A DNA stretch of 64,000 bases from Brevundimonas vesicularis (GCF_027105095.1 NZ_CP114278.1:124001-188000); one strand, 5' to 3'; numbered from the stretch's first letter, positions 37,733 to 47,556 are shown. The notes: generated by a model from the letters alone, not told the origin. Made by a program: numbers and translations.

Positions 37733-38983
37733 TCAAGCCTTGGCGGCGACCGGCGCGTGATGGGCCCGGAACAGCCGTCCCCGCTCGGCGAACAGCACCC
37801 AACCCAGGGCGATCAGGCCGAAGACGGTGAAGCCGACCGACATCGGAATGGTCGTGCCGTTGAACTGTTGGCCCACCGCAAAGCCCAGCAGCGAGCCGAC
37901 GATGGTGGAGATGAACCCCTGGATCGAGGCGGCCGTGCCCGCGATCTTGCCCATCGTCTCCATCGCCATCGATCCAAAATTGCCCGCGATCAGGCCAAAA
38001 CAGAACATGGTCAGGGTCTGCAGCACCGCAAAGGTCCAGATCGATTCATGACCGCTGATCGCCACCCCCGCATGGACGGCCGCGATGCTGGTGAAGCCGA
38101 TCAAGGCGGTGTGCGAAATCTTGCGCGAACCCAGTTTCACCACCAGCCGCGCATTGACGATCGAGGCCACGGCGATGCCGCCCGCGATCAGGGCGAAGAT
38201 GGCCGGGAACGCCGCCTCGGCGTGAAAGACGTCGGCGAAGATCTGCTGCGACGAGTTGATGAAGCCGAACAGGGCTCCGGTGATCGCCGTCATGGCCAGG
38301 GTGTAGCCGACGGCCGTGCGGTCGGTCAGGGCGATCTTGTAGGCTGCGGTCAGCCGCTTCACCTGGATCGGCAGTCGATCCTCGGGCTTCAGCGTCTCGG
38401 GCAGTCGCAACGACGCCCAGACGATCAGGCCGACCCCGATCAGGCCCAGCCCGGCGAAGATCCAGCGCCACGGTCCCACCAGCATGATCAATTGTCCCAG
38501 CGACGGCGCCAGGATCGGCACGCCCAGGAACACCAGGAAGCTGAACGACATGACCCGCGCCATGGTGCGCCCCTCATACCGATCGCGCACGATCGAGACG
38601 GCCAGCACGCGGGTGCAGGCGCTGCCCAGACCCTGGCCGACGCGGGCCATGATCAGCGTCTCGAAGGTCGGCGCAAGGGTCGCCAGCAGGCTGAACATCA
38701 CATAGACGCCGACGCCGAACAGCAGGACAGGCTTTCTCCCGAACCGGTCCGCCAACGGACCATAGAACAGCTGCGCCCCGCCGAAGCCCAGCAGATAGGC
38801 GGTCACCACCCATTGTCGGTCGTTGTCGGTCGCCACGTTCAGGTCGGCGCCGATGTGCGGCAGGGCCGGCAGCATGGAATCGATCGCCAGCGCATTCAGC
38901 GCCATCATCAGGGCGATGAGACAGACGAACTCGACGAAGCCGAGCTCCTTCTTGACGGGCGCTGACGCAAGGGAAGAAGACAT
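37733..38983 (-). CDS. MFS drug/multidrug efflux transporter (Bcr/CflA type)
   Basis: A 416-residue protein with twelve hydrophobic segments. The early motif NALAIDSMLPALPHIGADL and the loop motif GPLADRFGRKPVLLFG are typical of DHA1 Bcr/CflA exporters. The substrate is unknown. The ATG at 38983 is preferred over 39004. It is divergent from amn, and the 128-bp gap contains a PhaR-like operator at 39037-39052. Confidence 0.87.
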   Translation of the reverse strand: MSSSLASAPVKKELGFVEFVCLIALMMALNALAIDSMLPALPHIGADLNVATDNDRQWVVTAYLLGFGGAQLFYGPLADRFGRKPVLLFGVGVYVMFSLLATLAPTFETLIMARVGQGLGSACTRVLAVSIVRDRYEGRTMARVMSFSFLVFLGVPILAPSLGQLIMLVGPWRWIFAGLGLIGVGLIVWASLRLPETLKPEDRLPIQVKRLTAAYKIALTDRTAVGYTLAMTAITGALFGFINSSQQIFADVFHAEAAFPAIFALIAGGIAVASIVNARLVVKLGSRKISHTALIGFTSIAAVHAGVAISGHESIWTFAVLQTLTMFCFGLIAGNFGSMAMETMGKIAGTAASIQGFISTIVGSLLGFAVGQQFNGTTIPMSVGFTVFGLIALGWVLFAERGRLFRAHHAPVAAKA

Positions 38984-39036
38984 CCGGGCCAGATGCGCCG
39001 TCACGCTCCGATCTGCAACCGCACGCCCGTCATAAA

Positions 39037-39052
39037 TTGCTGCAATGCAGCG
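39037..39052. promoter_or_regulatory. Candidate PhaR operator between the MFS gene and amn
   Basis: TTGCTGCAATGCAGCG contains the perfect palindrome CTGC-AAT-GCAG, matching the reported PhaR pattern CTGC-N3/4-GCAG. It is 14/16 identical to the site upstream of the thiolase (21004-21019). It lies 53 bp upstream of the MFS start and 59 bp upstream of the amn start, so it could serve either. Confidence 0.5.
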
Positions 39053-39111
39053 AAATCGGGTTTGAACGGGCGGCGCCTCGCCAAAGCCGCGAAGCTTCGC
39101 TAGAGGAAGTC

Positions 39112-40557
39112 ATGACAAAACAGATGACAGCACAGGCGGCGCTGGACCGCCTCGAAACCCTCTACACCCAATCCGTGACCAATCTGCGCGACGCCGTGCG
39201 GGATTTCGTCAACACCGGCGCGCGGCCCGATCCGGTCAAACGCGCCGAAGGGGTGTTCGCCTATCCCGAACTTCGCATCCGCTGGGACGGGGATCGTCCC
39301 CAGGACCTGGAGCCGCGCGCCTACGCCCGGCTGTCGAGACAGGGCAGCTATTCCACCACGGTCACGCGGCCCGACCTGTTTCGCCCCTATCTGACCGAAC
39401 AGCTGGGCCTGCTGGAGCAGGAATATAATGCGACCTTCGAGGTCGGCGTGTCGCGCCAGGAAATCCCCTTCCCCTATGTGACCGACGGGCTGGAGGTCGC
39501 GCTGGACCGGTCGATGACGGCGGCCCTGGCGCGCTGGTTCCCGACGACGGACCTGGCCCATATCGGCGACGAGATCGCGGACGGCCTGTTCGAAATGGGC
39601 GGCGACTTCCCCCTGTCGCACTTCGACGGCCTGCGCACCGACTTCTCGCTGGCGCGGTTGAAACACTACACCGGAACGCCGGTGGACGACGTTCAGTCCT
39701 ATGTCCTGTTCACCAACTACAATCGCTACGTCGACGAGTTCGTGCGTTGGGCCATCGAGCAGCTTCGGACGCCCGGCTCGCCGTATCAGACCCTGTCCTG
39801 CGCCGGCGGCGTGGTGATCACGCGCGACACGCCCAACCCCGAGGCGGCGATCAGCGACACGGCGTGGAAGAAGCACCAGATGCCGGCCTATCACCTGACC
39901 GCGCCGGGCCATAAGGGCGTGACCCTGGTCAACATCGGCGTCGGCCCGTCCAACGCCAAGACAATCACGGATCACCTGGCCGTCACCCGTCCGCACGTCT
40001 GGCTGATGATTGGCCACTGCGGGGGCCTGCGCGCCAGCCAGACCATCGGCGACTATGTGCTGGCCCACGCCTATCTGCGCGACGATCACGTGCTGGACGC
40101 TGTGTTGCCGCCCGACATTCCGATCCCGTCGATCGCCGAGGTCCAGCGCGCCCTGTACGACGCCACCAAGTCGGTCAGCGGCATGCCGGGCGACGAGGTC
40201 AAGCTGCGCCTGCGCACCGGCACGGTCGTCACCACCGACGACCGGAACTGGGAGCTGCGCTATTCCAAGTCGGCGCTGCGCTTCAACCAGTCCAGAGCCG
40301 TCGCCATCGACATGGAAAGCGCCACCATCGCGGCCCAGGGCTATCGCTTCCGCGTGCCCTACGGGACGCTGCTTTGCGTGTCGGACAAGCCGCTGCACGG
40401 CGAGATCAAACTGCCGGGTCAGGCCAACCGCTTCTACGAAGGCTCGATCTCCGAACACTTGCAGATCGGCATTCAGGCGGTCGACCTGATGCGCAGCGAG
40501 GGCTCCAAGCTGCACTCGCGCAAACTGCGCGCCTTCGACGAGCCGCCGTTCCGTTGA
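39112..40557 (+). CDS. amn: AMP nucleosidase
   Basis: A 481-residue enzyme splitting AMP into adenine and ribose-5-phosphate. The N-terminal AMNp domain (about 1-170) precedes a nucleoside-phosphorylase-like catalytic domain with VTLVNIGVGPSNAKTITDHL, MIGHCGGLR, VAIDMESATIAAQGYRFRVP and LLCVSDKPLHGE. Length matches the E. coli enzyme. The ATG at 39112 follows AGAGGAAG. It controls adenylate pools. It ends 8 bp before repeat element C. Confidence 0.94.
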   Translation: MTKQMTAQAALDRLETLYTQSVTNLRDAVRDFVNTGARPDPVKRAEGVFAYPELRIRWDGDRPQDLEPRAYARLSRQGSYSTTVTRPDLFRPYLTEQLGLLEQEYNATFEVGVSRQEIPFPYVTDGLEVALDRSMTAALARWFPTTDLAHIGDEIADGLFEMGGDFPLSHFDGLRTDFSLARLKHYTGTPVDDVQSYVLFTNYNRYVDEFVRWAIEQLRTPGSPYQTLSCAGGVVITRDTPNPEAAISDTAWKKHQMPAYHLTAPGHKGVTLVNIGVGPSNAKTITDHLAVTRPHVWLMIGHCGGLRASQTIGDYVLAHAYLRDDHVLDAVLPPDIPIPSIAEVQRALYDATKSVSGMPGDEVKLRLRTGTVVTTDDRNWELRYSKSALRFNQSRAVAIDMESATIAAQGYRFRVPYGTLLCVSDKPLHGEIKLPGQANRFYEGSISEHLQIGIQAVDLMRSEGSKLHSRKLRAFDEPPFR

Positions 40558-40565
40558 TGCCAGCC

Positions 40566-40706
40566 GTCTCCTCCCCACAGCGTGGGGAGGGGGACCCCGG
40601 AGCGGTCGAGGGGTTGTTGGGGTCCCACCGGCGCCTGTAGCCAGAAAAGACCCCTCCGTCTCTCCGCTACGCTTCGAGCCACCTCCCCATGAGATGGGGA
40701 GGAGAC
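40566..40706. repeat. Palindromic intergenic element C (141 bp) with terminal inverted repeats
   Basis: It starts GTCTCCTCCC (40566) and ends GGGAGGAGAC (40706), the same perfect 10-bp termini as element B. Left hairpin CTCCCCAC-agc-GTGGGGAG and right hairpin CCTCCCCAT-gag-ATGGGGAGG. It fills the gap between the facing stops of amn and the phosphoesterase. Confidence 0.8.
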
Positions 40707-40710
40707 AAGG

Positions 40711-41562
40711 TCAGACCGCCGCCTTCTCTAGTTCGCCGGGCTCGACCGGGCTGGGCGCGGTGTTCGCCTTGCGGGTGTCCTGACGGCGCGGCAGGCGCCA
40801 GACCTGGTGCGAGCGATAGCTGGTTCCATCCCAGGCCAGGGCCGTCACGGTGATGGTCTTGGCGTCCCAGTCGATCTGGTTGAAGCCGGGTGGCGCGCCG
40901 CGTTCGCGATGCGACAGCGTCCCGCAGCCGACGGCGTAGGAGCATCGATCCGCCAGAGGGATCGGCATGGCGAACGGCACATGGACGTGGCCGGTCATGA
41001 TCAGATCGACGCCCGCCTCGGCGAAGATCAGGGCCGCCTCGTCGCCACGCTTGACATCGCCGGTCATCGGCGTGCCGACCATCTCGATCAGCGGATGGTG
41101 GCAGGCCAGGATCCGCAGCGCGCCGATGGGCGCCTGACGCAGGGCCTCGGCCGCACGCCGCGTCTGGTCCAGGTCGATGACGCCCTTCGACCAGTTGGGC
41201 CGCGCCTGCCAGCCGCGCGCGGTGACGACGCCGCGCACCATGACCGTGTCGCTGCGGAACTGGCCGTCGTGGGCGGGAAAGCCGGTCTCGGTCTCGAAGG
41301 CGCGCCAGGGATGGAAGACTCGCGCGACGGCGTCCCAATAGGGCACGTCATGATTGCCCACGATGACGAAGCGCGGCTCGGGCATGGCCCGCATCCATTG
41401 GCCCGCAGCCTTGAACTCGTCGGGGAAACCCTTTTGCGTGATGTCGCCCGTGATCAGCACCAGATCGTTGGGCGTCGCGTGGGCGTATTCCAGAGCGGCG
41501 GCGCAGGCGCGCTTGTGCTCGCAGCCGAAGTGAACGTCGGAAAACTGAAGAACGCGTCCCAT
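40711..41562 (-). CDS. Calcineurin-like metallophosphoesterase
   Basis: A 283-residue protein with all dimetal-site motifs in order: SDVHFG (10-13 region), GDITQKG, VGNHDVPYW, ACHHPLIE and MTGHVHVP. It resembles cyclic-nucleotide or general phosphodiesterases; the substrate is not evident. Its ATG shares one base with the stop of the upstream DGK-like gene (TGATG), so the two are translationally coupled. Confidence 0.88.
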   Translation of the reverse strand: MGRVLQFSDVHFGCEHKRACAAALEYAHATPNDLVLITGDITQKGFPDEFKAAGQWMRAMPEPRFVIVGNHDVPYWDAVARVFHPWRAFETETGFPAHDGQFRSDTVMVRGVVTARGWQARPNWSKGVIDLDQTRRAAEALRQAPIGALRILACHHPLIEMVGTPMTGDVKRGDEAALIFAEAGVDLIMTGHVHVPFAMPIPLADRCSYAVGCGTLSHRERGAPPGFNQIDWDAKTITVTALAWDGTSYRSHQVWRLPRRQDTRKANTAPSPVEPGELEKAAV

Positions 41563-42497
41563 CAGATGCTGTCCTCGGCCGACGGCGGTTTGGGCGCCAG
41601 CGCCTTGAAGGCTTTGGGCACGAAGCGGATCACGGCCTCCGGCTTCAACAGCAGCGGCTCGCCGTCGATGACCGCCGGAATCTTGGAGCGCGCGCGCACC
41701 TCGATCCGTTTCGCCGGGCGGGTCGAGACGGCCGGATCGTGGCGCCAATCGCTGAACAGGGCGGTCGCGGCCAGGCGGAAGGCCTGGGTCGCATCGCTGG
41801 GGTCCATGGCGGCCGCTTCCAGTCCGATGGGGTCCTCCATCGCCTTGGAGATCATTGGGCTGATCAGCACCAGCGCCTCGGTGCGGCGTTTTTCTCCGCC
41901 GTCCAGGGCGAAGCGCAGGCGACCCGAAAACGCCCGCTTCAGCGCGCGACGGCCGTATTGCCAGGCCAGCTTGATCTTGCCGGTCCGCATCGCCTCGCGC
42001 GCCGGGGCCCACAGGGCGGGCGAACCTAGAATGGCCGCGCAGTAAAAATATTCGCCCTCTACCTCGCCGCCCGAAACGGCCTGAGGCTCGCCCTCCTCCA
42101 ACGCCCGCTTCAGCGCCAGCTTCCAGTCGGCGGTGCCATACAGCGCCTTGGGCAGCATGTTCATCGTACCGCCGGGCAGGGGCGCGATCATCGGACCGTC
42201 CGGCTTGGCCTTCGACGCCACCGAGCGCGCCGTGCCGTCGCCGGCCAGAACGAAGATCACGTCCGGCTTGGCGGCGAAGGCGTCGGCGATGATCTGGTCG
42301 AAGTTGCCCCCTTCGAACGACACGACCTCGGCCTTGAGATCATACTGCCCCAACAGGGCTTCGGCCTCGCCGGCGGCGCGTGGACCGACGCTGCCTGACA
42401 GCGGATTGACCAGCATCACGGCGTGCCGAATCTGCGCGTGGGGCGTCAACGCAGGCTGGTCGTCTGTGTCGGAGGAGGGTTGGGCGACATCGGTCAT
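41562..42497 (-). CDS. Diacylglycerol kinase catalytic-domain protein
   Basis: A 311-residue DAGK/YegS-type lipid kinase. The phosphate-binding opening is VMLVNPLSGSVGP. The nucleotide loop VLAGDGTARSVASKA is a variant in which the first Gly of GGDGT is Ala. LPGGTMNMLPKALYG follows. It probably phosphorylates diacylglycerol or a related lipid. Its coupling to a phosphoesterase suggests phospholipid turnover, but the real substrate pair is unknown. The ATG at 42497 is preferred over an upstream frame. Confidence 0.85.
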   Translation of the reverse strand: MTDVAQPSSDTDDQPALTPHAQIRHAVMLVNPLSGSVGPRAAGEAEALLGQYDLKAEVVSFEGGNFDQIIADAFAAKPDVIFVLAGDGTARSVASKAKPDGPMIAPLPGGTMNMLPKALYGTADWKLALKRALEEGEPQAVSGGEVEGEYFYCAAILGSPALWAPAREAMRTGKIKLAWQYGRRALKRAFSGRLRFALDGGEKRRTEALVLISPMISKAMEDPIGLEAAAMDPSDATQAFRLAATALFSDWRHDPAVSTRPAKRIEVRARSKIPAVIDGEPLLLKPEAVIRFVPKAFKALAPKPPSAEDSI

Positions 42498-42571
42498 GGC
42501 GGCCGAACGCCTCGCGGGCGCCGTCGTTCCGCCCAAGCGTCACCATAGTTGCCAATGCAGTCTTCCGGTGC

Positions 42572-42596
42572 GGAACCTATGCCGCGAGGACACGTT
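42572..42596 (+). promoter_or_regulatory. Candidate EcfG (general stress response) promoter
   Basis: GGAAC at 42572-42576 and CGTT at 42593-42596 are separated by exactly 16 bases, matching the alphaproteobacterial EcfG/SigT consensus GGAAC-N16/17-CGTT. It lies 43 bp upstream of the glycine-zipper lipoprotein start, a normal promoter distance. No other intergenic region in the window carries a full match by eye. Confidence 0.65.
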
Positions 42597-42639
42597 TGCT
42601 GCCCACAGGGGCCAACACCCAGGGACAAAGGAATTCATC

Positions 42640-42990
42640 ATGAAAAAGGCGATTATCGCGATTGCCGGCGCCGGCCTGCTGGCTTCGGCCTGCGCCAGCG
42701 ACCCGTACGGCTATAACAACGGCTCGAACGAAACCGTCCGCCAGGGCGCCATCGGCGCCGGCCTGGGCGCCGTCGCCGGCGCCATCATCGGCAACAACGT
42801 CGGCGGCGGCAACGCTGCGACCGGCGCCCTGATCGGCGGCGCCCTGGGCGGCACCGCCGGCGCCATCCGCGGCTCGAACCAGGACCGCAACAACCAGCAG
42901 CGTTATCGCGACAGCCAAGGTCGCTACTACTACTGCTACGACAACCGTCAGGACGAGTGCTACTGGGACAACGGTACGCGCCGTTATTGA
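42640..42990 (+). CDS. Glycine-zipper lipoprotein
   Basis: A 116-residue protein with a lipobox (LLASAC, lipidated Cys18). A glycine-zipper 2TM-like region follows (AIGAGLGAVAGAIIGNN, ATGALIGGALGGTAGAI). The aromatic/polar tail has RYYYCYDNRQDECYWDNG. Such proteins are common envelope stress-induced lipoproteins, and the EcfG-like promoter upstream agrees with that. It resembles the exported protein at 29559 in layout. It is followed by two hairpins. Confidence 0.85.
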   Translation: MKKAIIAIAGAGLLASACASDPYGYNNGSNETVRQGAIGAGLGAVAGAIIGNNVGGGNAATGALIGGALGGTAGAIRGSNQDRNNQQRYRDSQGRYYYCYDNRQDECYWDNGTRRY

Positions 42991-43003
42991 TCAGTGATCA
43001 AAT

Positions 43004-43029
43004 GCCGGTCGCGAAGGTCCGCGACCGGC
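43004..43029 (+). terminator. GC hairpin downstream of the glycine-zipper gene
   Basis: GCCGGTCGCG and CGCGACCGGC form a perfect 10-bp stem with a 6-base loop. It lacks a T run, so it may act as an mRNA 3' stabiliser ahead of the terminator at 43041. Confidence 0.5.
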
Positions 43030-43040
43030 GTTAGGTTGAA

Positions 43041-43074
43041 GAGGCGGCCTGTCGGACGACGGGCCGCCTCTTTT
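43041..43074 (+). terminator. Rho-independent terminator
   Basis: GAGGCGGCC, a 12-base loop, GGCCGCCTC then TTTT. It ends the glycine-zipper lipoprotein transcript. Confidence 0.8.
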
Positions 43075-43109
43075 GCGTAATGGGCCGGCCGAGCCGGAGG
43101 AGGGCTGAG

Positions 43110-43550
43110 ATGAAGCGATTGATGGGTCTGGCTGTGGCGGCCGTGGGTGTGCTGGCGGCGTGCGCGCCGATGCCCAAGCGCGAGGCGCTGGTGGTGGGCG
43201 AATCGCTGTGCGCGCCGGGGCGTTTCGATATCTACTTCCTGGAGAATCAGGCGCGACTGACCGAGCCGGCGGCGATGGTGCTGAAGGCGGCGGCGAGCAA
43301 GGCGAAGGATTGCGACGTGCGCAAGGTGCGCGTGGTTGGCCTGGCCGACGCCACGGGAACGCCCGAAGCCAATCTGAACCTGTCGCAGCGGCGCGCCCGC
43401 ACGGTGGTCGAGGCGCTGACCCAGGCGGGCATGCCCGCGCCGATCTTCGAGCTGAACGCCGCAGGCGATGCGGGCGCCACAACGGCAGCCGGCAATGACG
43501 AACCGCTGCGTCGCCGCGCGGAAGTGATCTACGAGGCCTATCCGCGCTGA
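43110..43550 (+). CDS. OmpA-domain lipoprotein
   Basis: A 146-residue protein with a lipobox (VLAAC, Cys18). An OmpA/MotB-like peptidoglycan-binding domain follows: FDIYFLENQARLTEPAAMVL, VRVVGLADATGTPEANLNLSQRRA (the NxxLSxxRA motif), and RRRAEVIYEAYPR. It may tether the outer membrane to peptidoglycan. The domain is at the small end of the family. It has its own ribosome site (GGAGGAGGG). Confidence 0.85.
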   Translation: MKRLMGLAVAAVGVLAACAPMPKREALVVGESLCAPGRFDIYFLENQARLTEPAAMVLKAAASKAKDCDVRKVRVVGLADATGTPEANLNLSQRRARTVVEALTQAGMPAPIFELNAAGDAGATTAAGNDEPLRRRAEVIYEAYPR

Positions 43551-43635
43551 TCGACGCGGGGGCGGGCGCAGCGATGGCGCGGGGACGCGTGACGCATTAG
43601 GTTGCGGCGCTCCCCTCGCCTGCCGGAACACGCGT

Positions 43636-45798
43636 TTGCGCCTCTTCGCTCTTCTCCTCGGCCTGCTGTTCAGTTTGACGGGCGTTTCGGCGACCGTCGC
43701 CCAGCCGGTGCAGAGCCAGCCCACGGGCGTCGTCGCCTTCGGACCGCAGCGGACCGAGCGGATCGAGGCCGAACTGGTCCCGATGTCGCAATGGGTCGCG
43801 CCCGGTTCGACGACCGTGGTGGCGGTCCGCCAGAAGATCGCGCCCGGCTGGCACACCTATTGGCGCAATCCCGGCGACAGCGGTGGTGCGACCAGCCTGA
43901 TCTGGACCCTGCCCGCCGGGGTGACCGCCGATCCGATCCTGTGGCCCCTGCCCAGCCGCCAGCGGCTGATGAGCCTGATGAACTATGGCTATTCGGGCGC
44001 GGTGCTCTTGCCCGTGCCGATCCATGTGCCGCCGACGGCGCGGCCGGGCGAGGTGCTGACCCTGACGACGGACGCGATGTTTCTGGTGTGCAGCGACCAG
44101 ATGTGCGTGCCCGAGCCGATGACCCTGTCACTGGCCCTGCCGGTGCGCGAGGGCGCAGCGCCGCTGGCCAAACCCTGGGGTGAGGAGATCGAGCGGCTGG
44201 TCGAGACCGCGCCGCGCCCGGCCGGGATCGAGGCGCGCGTCACGCGTCAGGGCGGCCAGCTGATCCTGACCGCGACCGGTGGGCCGCTGATTGGGGCCGA
44301 TATCGGTCAGGTCTATTTCTATCCTTTCGACGGCGGGCGGATCGACCATGCGGGGGCCCAGTCGGGTCAGCGGGGGCCCAACGGCCTGACGCTGACGCTA
44401 GTACCCGGCAAGGATGCCACGCAGACGGCGCTGAGCGGGGTCCTGGCGACCGACAAGGGCGCGTGGGAGATCACGGCGGAGCCGGGCGCGCCTCTGGCAG
44501 GCGCCCAAGGCGGCGGGGCGCTGACGCCGCTGGACGAAACCACGGCGCCCCCGGCGAAGACCGGCGCTTGGGTCTTCCTTCAGGCGCTGGGCCTGGCGCT
44601 GCTGGGCGGGCTGGTGCTGAACCTGATGCCGTGCGTCTTCCCGGTTCTGGCGATGAAGGCGGCGTCGCTGTCGGCGGCGGCGCATGATCCGGCGCGGGCG
44701 CGGCGCGACGGCCTGGCCTTCACCGCCGGGGTGCTGGTCAGTTTTCTGGTTCTGGCCGGCGTTCTGCTGGCGCTGAGGGCGGCGGGTCAGGCGATCGGCT
44801 GGGGGTTCCAGCTCCAGTCGCCGGGCGTGGTCGCCGCCCTGGCCCTGGTCATGCTGCTGGTTGGCCTGAACCTGTCTGGCGTCTTCCATGTGGGCGCCGG
44901 ATTGCAGAACGCGGGGTCCGGCCCCCTGTCGCGCCTGCCCGGATCGGCGGGCGCCTTCTTCACCGGCGTTCTGGCCGTGGTCGTTGCCGCGCCCTGCACC
45001 GCGCCCTTCATGGCCGCAGCGCTCGGCGCGGCCCTGGTCCTGTCCTGGCCGATGGCGCTGGCCGTGTTCCTGATGCTGGGGCTGGGTCTGGCCCTGCCCT
45101 ATCTGGCGGTCAGCCTGTCGCCCGGCCTGCTGTCGCGCCTGCCGCGCCCGGGCGTCTGGATGGAGCGGCTGAAGGGTCTGCTGGCCTTTCCCATGTATGG
45201 GGCGGCGCTGTGGCTGTTGTGGGTGTTCACGCGACAGGGCGGCGTCGACGCCCTGGGCCTGCTGCTGACGGCGGCGCTGCTGCTGGCCCTGGCGGCCTGG
45301 CTGCTGGGTCTGGCGCAAGCGGCGCGCCAGCGTGATGAACGGCCGATCCTGACCCCGATCTGCGCGGCCGTCGTCGGCGTTCTGGCGCTGGGCCTGGCAG
45401 GCATCGCGGCCGGTGCAGCGCGGGATGCGGACGCCACGCCCCAAGGCGACAGCGGCCCGCTGGCGGCCCAGCCCTGGTCTGCGGCGGCGGTGAATGCAGC
45501 GACCGCGTCGGGACGCCCCGTGCTGGTCAATCTGACCGCCGACTGGTGCGTGACGTGCAAGATCAACGAACGCGCGGCCCTGTCTTCGCCCCGTGTCGCC
45601 GAGGCCATGCGCGAGGCGAACGCCGCCTATCTGGTTGGCGACTGGACCCGGCGCGACGACGCCATCACCCGCGAGCTTCAGGCGCATGGGCGCTCGGGCG
45701 TGCCGCTGTATCTGTTGTATCGACCGGGTCGGGCCGAGCCGGAAACCCTGCCGCAGCTGTTGACCGAGGGCGTGGTCGTGGATGCGCTGAAGGATTGA
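43636..45798 (+). CDS. Thiol:disulfide interchange protein DsbD/ScsB family
   Basis: A 720-residue protein with a signal peptide. The periplasmic N-terminal DsbD-alpha-like domain includes LVCSDQMCVPEPMTL. An eight-helix transmembrane domain contains the redox cysteines in NLMPCVFPVLAMKA and AAPCTAPFMAAALG. A C-terminal thioredoxin domain has WCVTCK. It moves electrons from cytoplasmic thioredoxin to periplasmic acceptors. The long N-terminal domain favours the ScsB/CcdA-fusion type over classical DsbD. The start codon is a TTG with GGAA 6 bp upstream; no ATG fits. Confidence 0.9.
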   Translation: MRLFALLLGLLFSLTGVSATVAQPVQSQPTGVVAFGPQRTERIEAELVPMSQWVAPGSTTVVAVRQKIAPGWHTYWRNPGDSGGATSLIWTLPAGVTADPILWPLPSRQRLMSLMNYGYSGAVLLPVPIHVPPTARPGEVLTLTTDAMFLVCSDQMCVPEPMTLSLALPVREGAAPLAKPWGEEIERLVETAPRPAGIEARVTRQGGQLILTATGGPLIGADIGQVYFYPFDGGRIDHAGAQSGQRGPNGLTLTLVPGKDATQTALSGVLATDKGAWEITAEPGAPLAGAQGGGALTPLDETTAPPAKTGAWVFLQALGLALLGGLVLNLMPCVFPVLAMKAASLSAAAHDPARARRDGLAFTAGVLVSFLVLAGVLLALRAAGQAIGWGFQLQSPGVVAALALVMLLVGLNLSGVFHVGAGLQNAGSGPLSRLPGSAGAFFTGVLAVVVAAPCTAPFMAAALGAALVLSWPMALAVFLMLGLGLALPYLAVSLSPGLLSRLPRPGVWMERLKGLLAFPMYGAALWLLWVFTRQGGVDALGLLLTAALLLALAAWLLGLAQAARQRDERPILTPICAAVVGVLALGLAGIAAGAARDADATPQGDSGPLAAQPWSAAAVNAATASGRPVLVNLTADWCVTCKINERAALSSPRVAEAMREANAAYLVGDWTRRDDAITRELQAHGRSGVPLYLLYRPGRAEPETLPQLLTEGVVVDALKD

Positions 45799-45801
45799 GC
45801 G

Positions 45802-46719
45802 TCAGCTCAGGAACCGCTGCACCGCCGCCAGGAACCGCTGCGGCTGTTCGATCATCACCTGGTGCTCGGCGCCTTCGATCCGCTCGAACCGGGCCGTGCG
45901 CGGCAAGCCTTCGAAGCCGTAGCGATACAGGCCCTCCAGCCGGTTGCGAGGCGCGTCGGGATCGCGGGTCCAGCCATAGACGACAGTGACCGGGGCGGTG
46001 ATCTGCGACAGGCGGGGCCGCAGATCGACGGTCAGGGCCTCATACAGGCCTTGGGCCAGGACGCGCCGGTCGCCGCCCTGAAGTCCCAGCCCCTGGAATA
46101 CCATGTCGCCGGCCAGACCCATGTCCACGCCAAAGGCCGCGACCTGGGACTTCAGCGCCTGATCGCCGAACAGGAGCAGGGCCTGATAGCCCAGCCGGGC
46201 CAGGGGCTCGACCTGATCGGATGTGGTGCGCGCGTCGATCAGGGACGGGAAGAAGGGCGAGGAATCGACCACCATGACGCGCCCGATTCGGTCGCCCCCC
46301 GCCCCCTGTCCCATGTCGGCGGCGACGCGCAGAGCGATCTGGCCGCCCAGCGAATGGCCGATCACGGCGGGACGGTCGATGCGCTGCTCGCGGATGTAGC
46401 GTTCGATCTCGCTGGCGGCGGGGCCGGCAAGACCGCCGCTGACATTGCCGCCGATCTGGGTCTCGCCAAAGCCGCGCAGGGTGACGAGATGCACCCGATA
46501 GCGGTCATCGAGCCGATCCGCCGTCGATCGCCAGGCCGAGCCGGTCGAGCCCAGGCCGGGGATGAAGATGATGTCCGGCCCCCGCCCGCGCGTCTCGACG
46601 ATTATGCGGCTGGAGCTGAAGGCCGGAGTTTGAGATTGGGCCTGGCCCTGGGCTTGCACGCCGACCGGGGCGAGGATGAACAGGGTCGCAAGGAGCGAGG
46701 CGAAAAGGCGGATCATCAT
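45802..46719 (-). CDS. Exported alpha/beta hydrolase
   Basis: A 305-residue protein with a signal peptide (to about residue 23). The fold opens with IIFIPGLGSTGSAW (oxyanion loop). The nucleophile elbow is GHSLGGQ, an acid lies in YGWTRDPDAP, and the final His is in GAEHQVMIEQP. It is an esterase, lipase or peptidase of unknown substrate. The stop is 3 bp from that of convergent dsbD. Confidence 0.85.
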   Translation of the reverse strand: MMIRLFASLLATLFILAPVGVQAQGQAQSQTPAFSSSRIIVETRGRGPDIIFIPGLGSTGSAWRSTADRLDDRYRVHLVTLRGFGETQIGGNVSGGLAGPAASEIERYIREQRIDRPAVIGHSLGGQIALRVAADMGQGAGGDRIGRVMVVDSSPFFPSLIDARTTSDQVEPLARLGYQALLLFGDQALKSQVAAFGVDMGLAGDMVFQGLGLQGGDRRVLAQGLYEALTVDLRPRLSQITAPVTVVYGWTRDPDAPRNRLEGLYRYGFEGLPRTARFERIEGAEHQVMIEQPQRFLAAVQRFLS

Positions 46720-46767
46720 CCGCCCCTAACGCCCGATCACGGCGATCGGTTGACGCGTGCGTGCGAC

Positions 46768-47556
<789 letters not shown>

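Noticed and set aside
40711..42012. 433-codon fusion of phosphoesterase with an upstream extension
   Set aside because: The extension overlaps the DGK-like gene in another frame; the true start at 41562 begins with the first metal motif and couples to the DGK stop.
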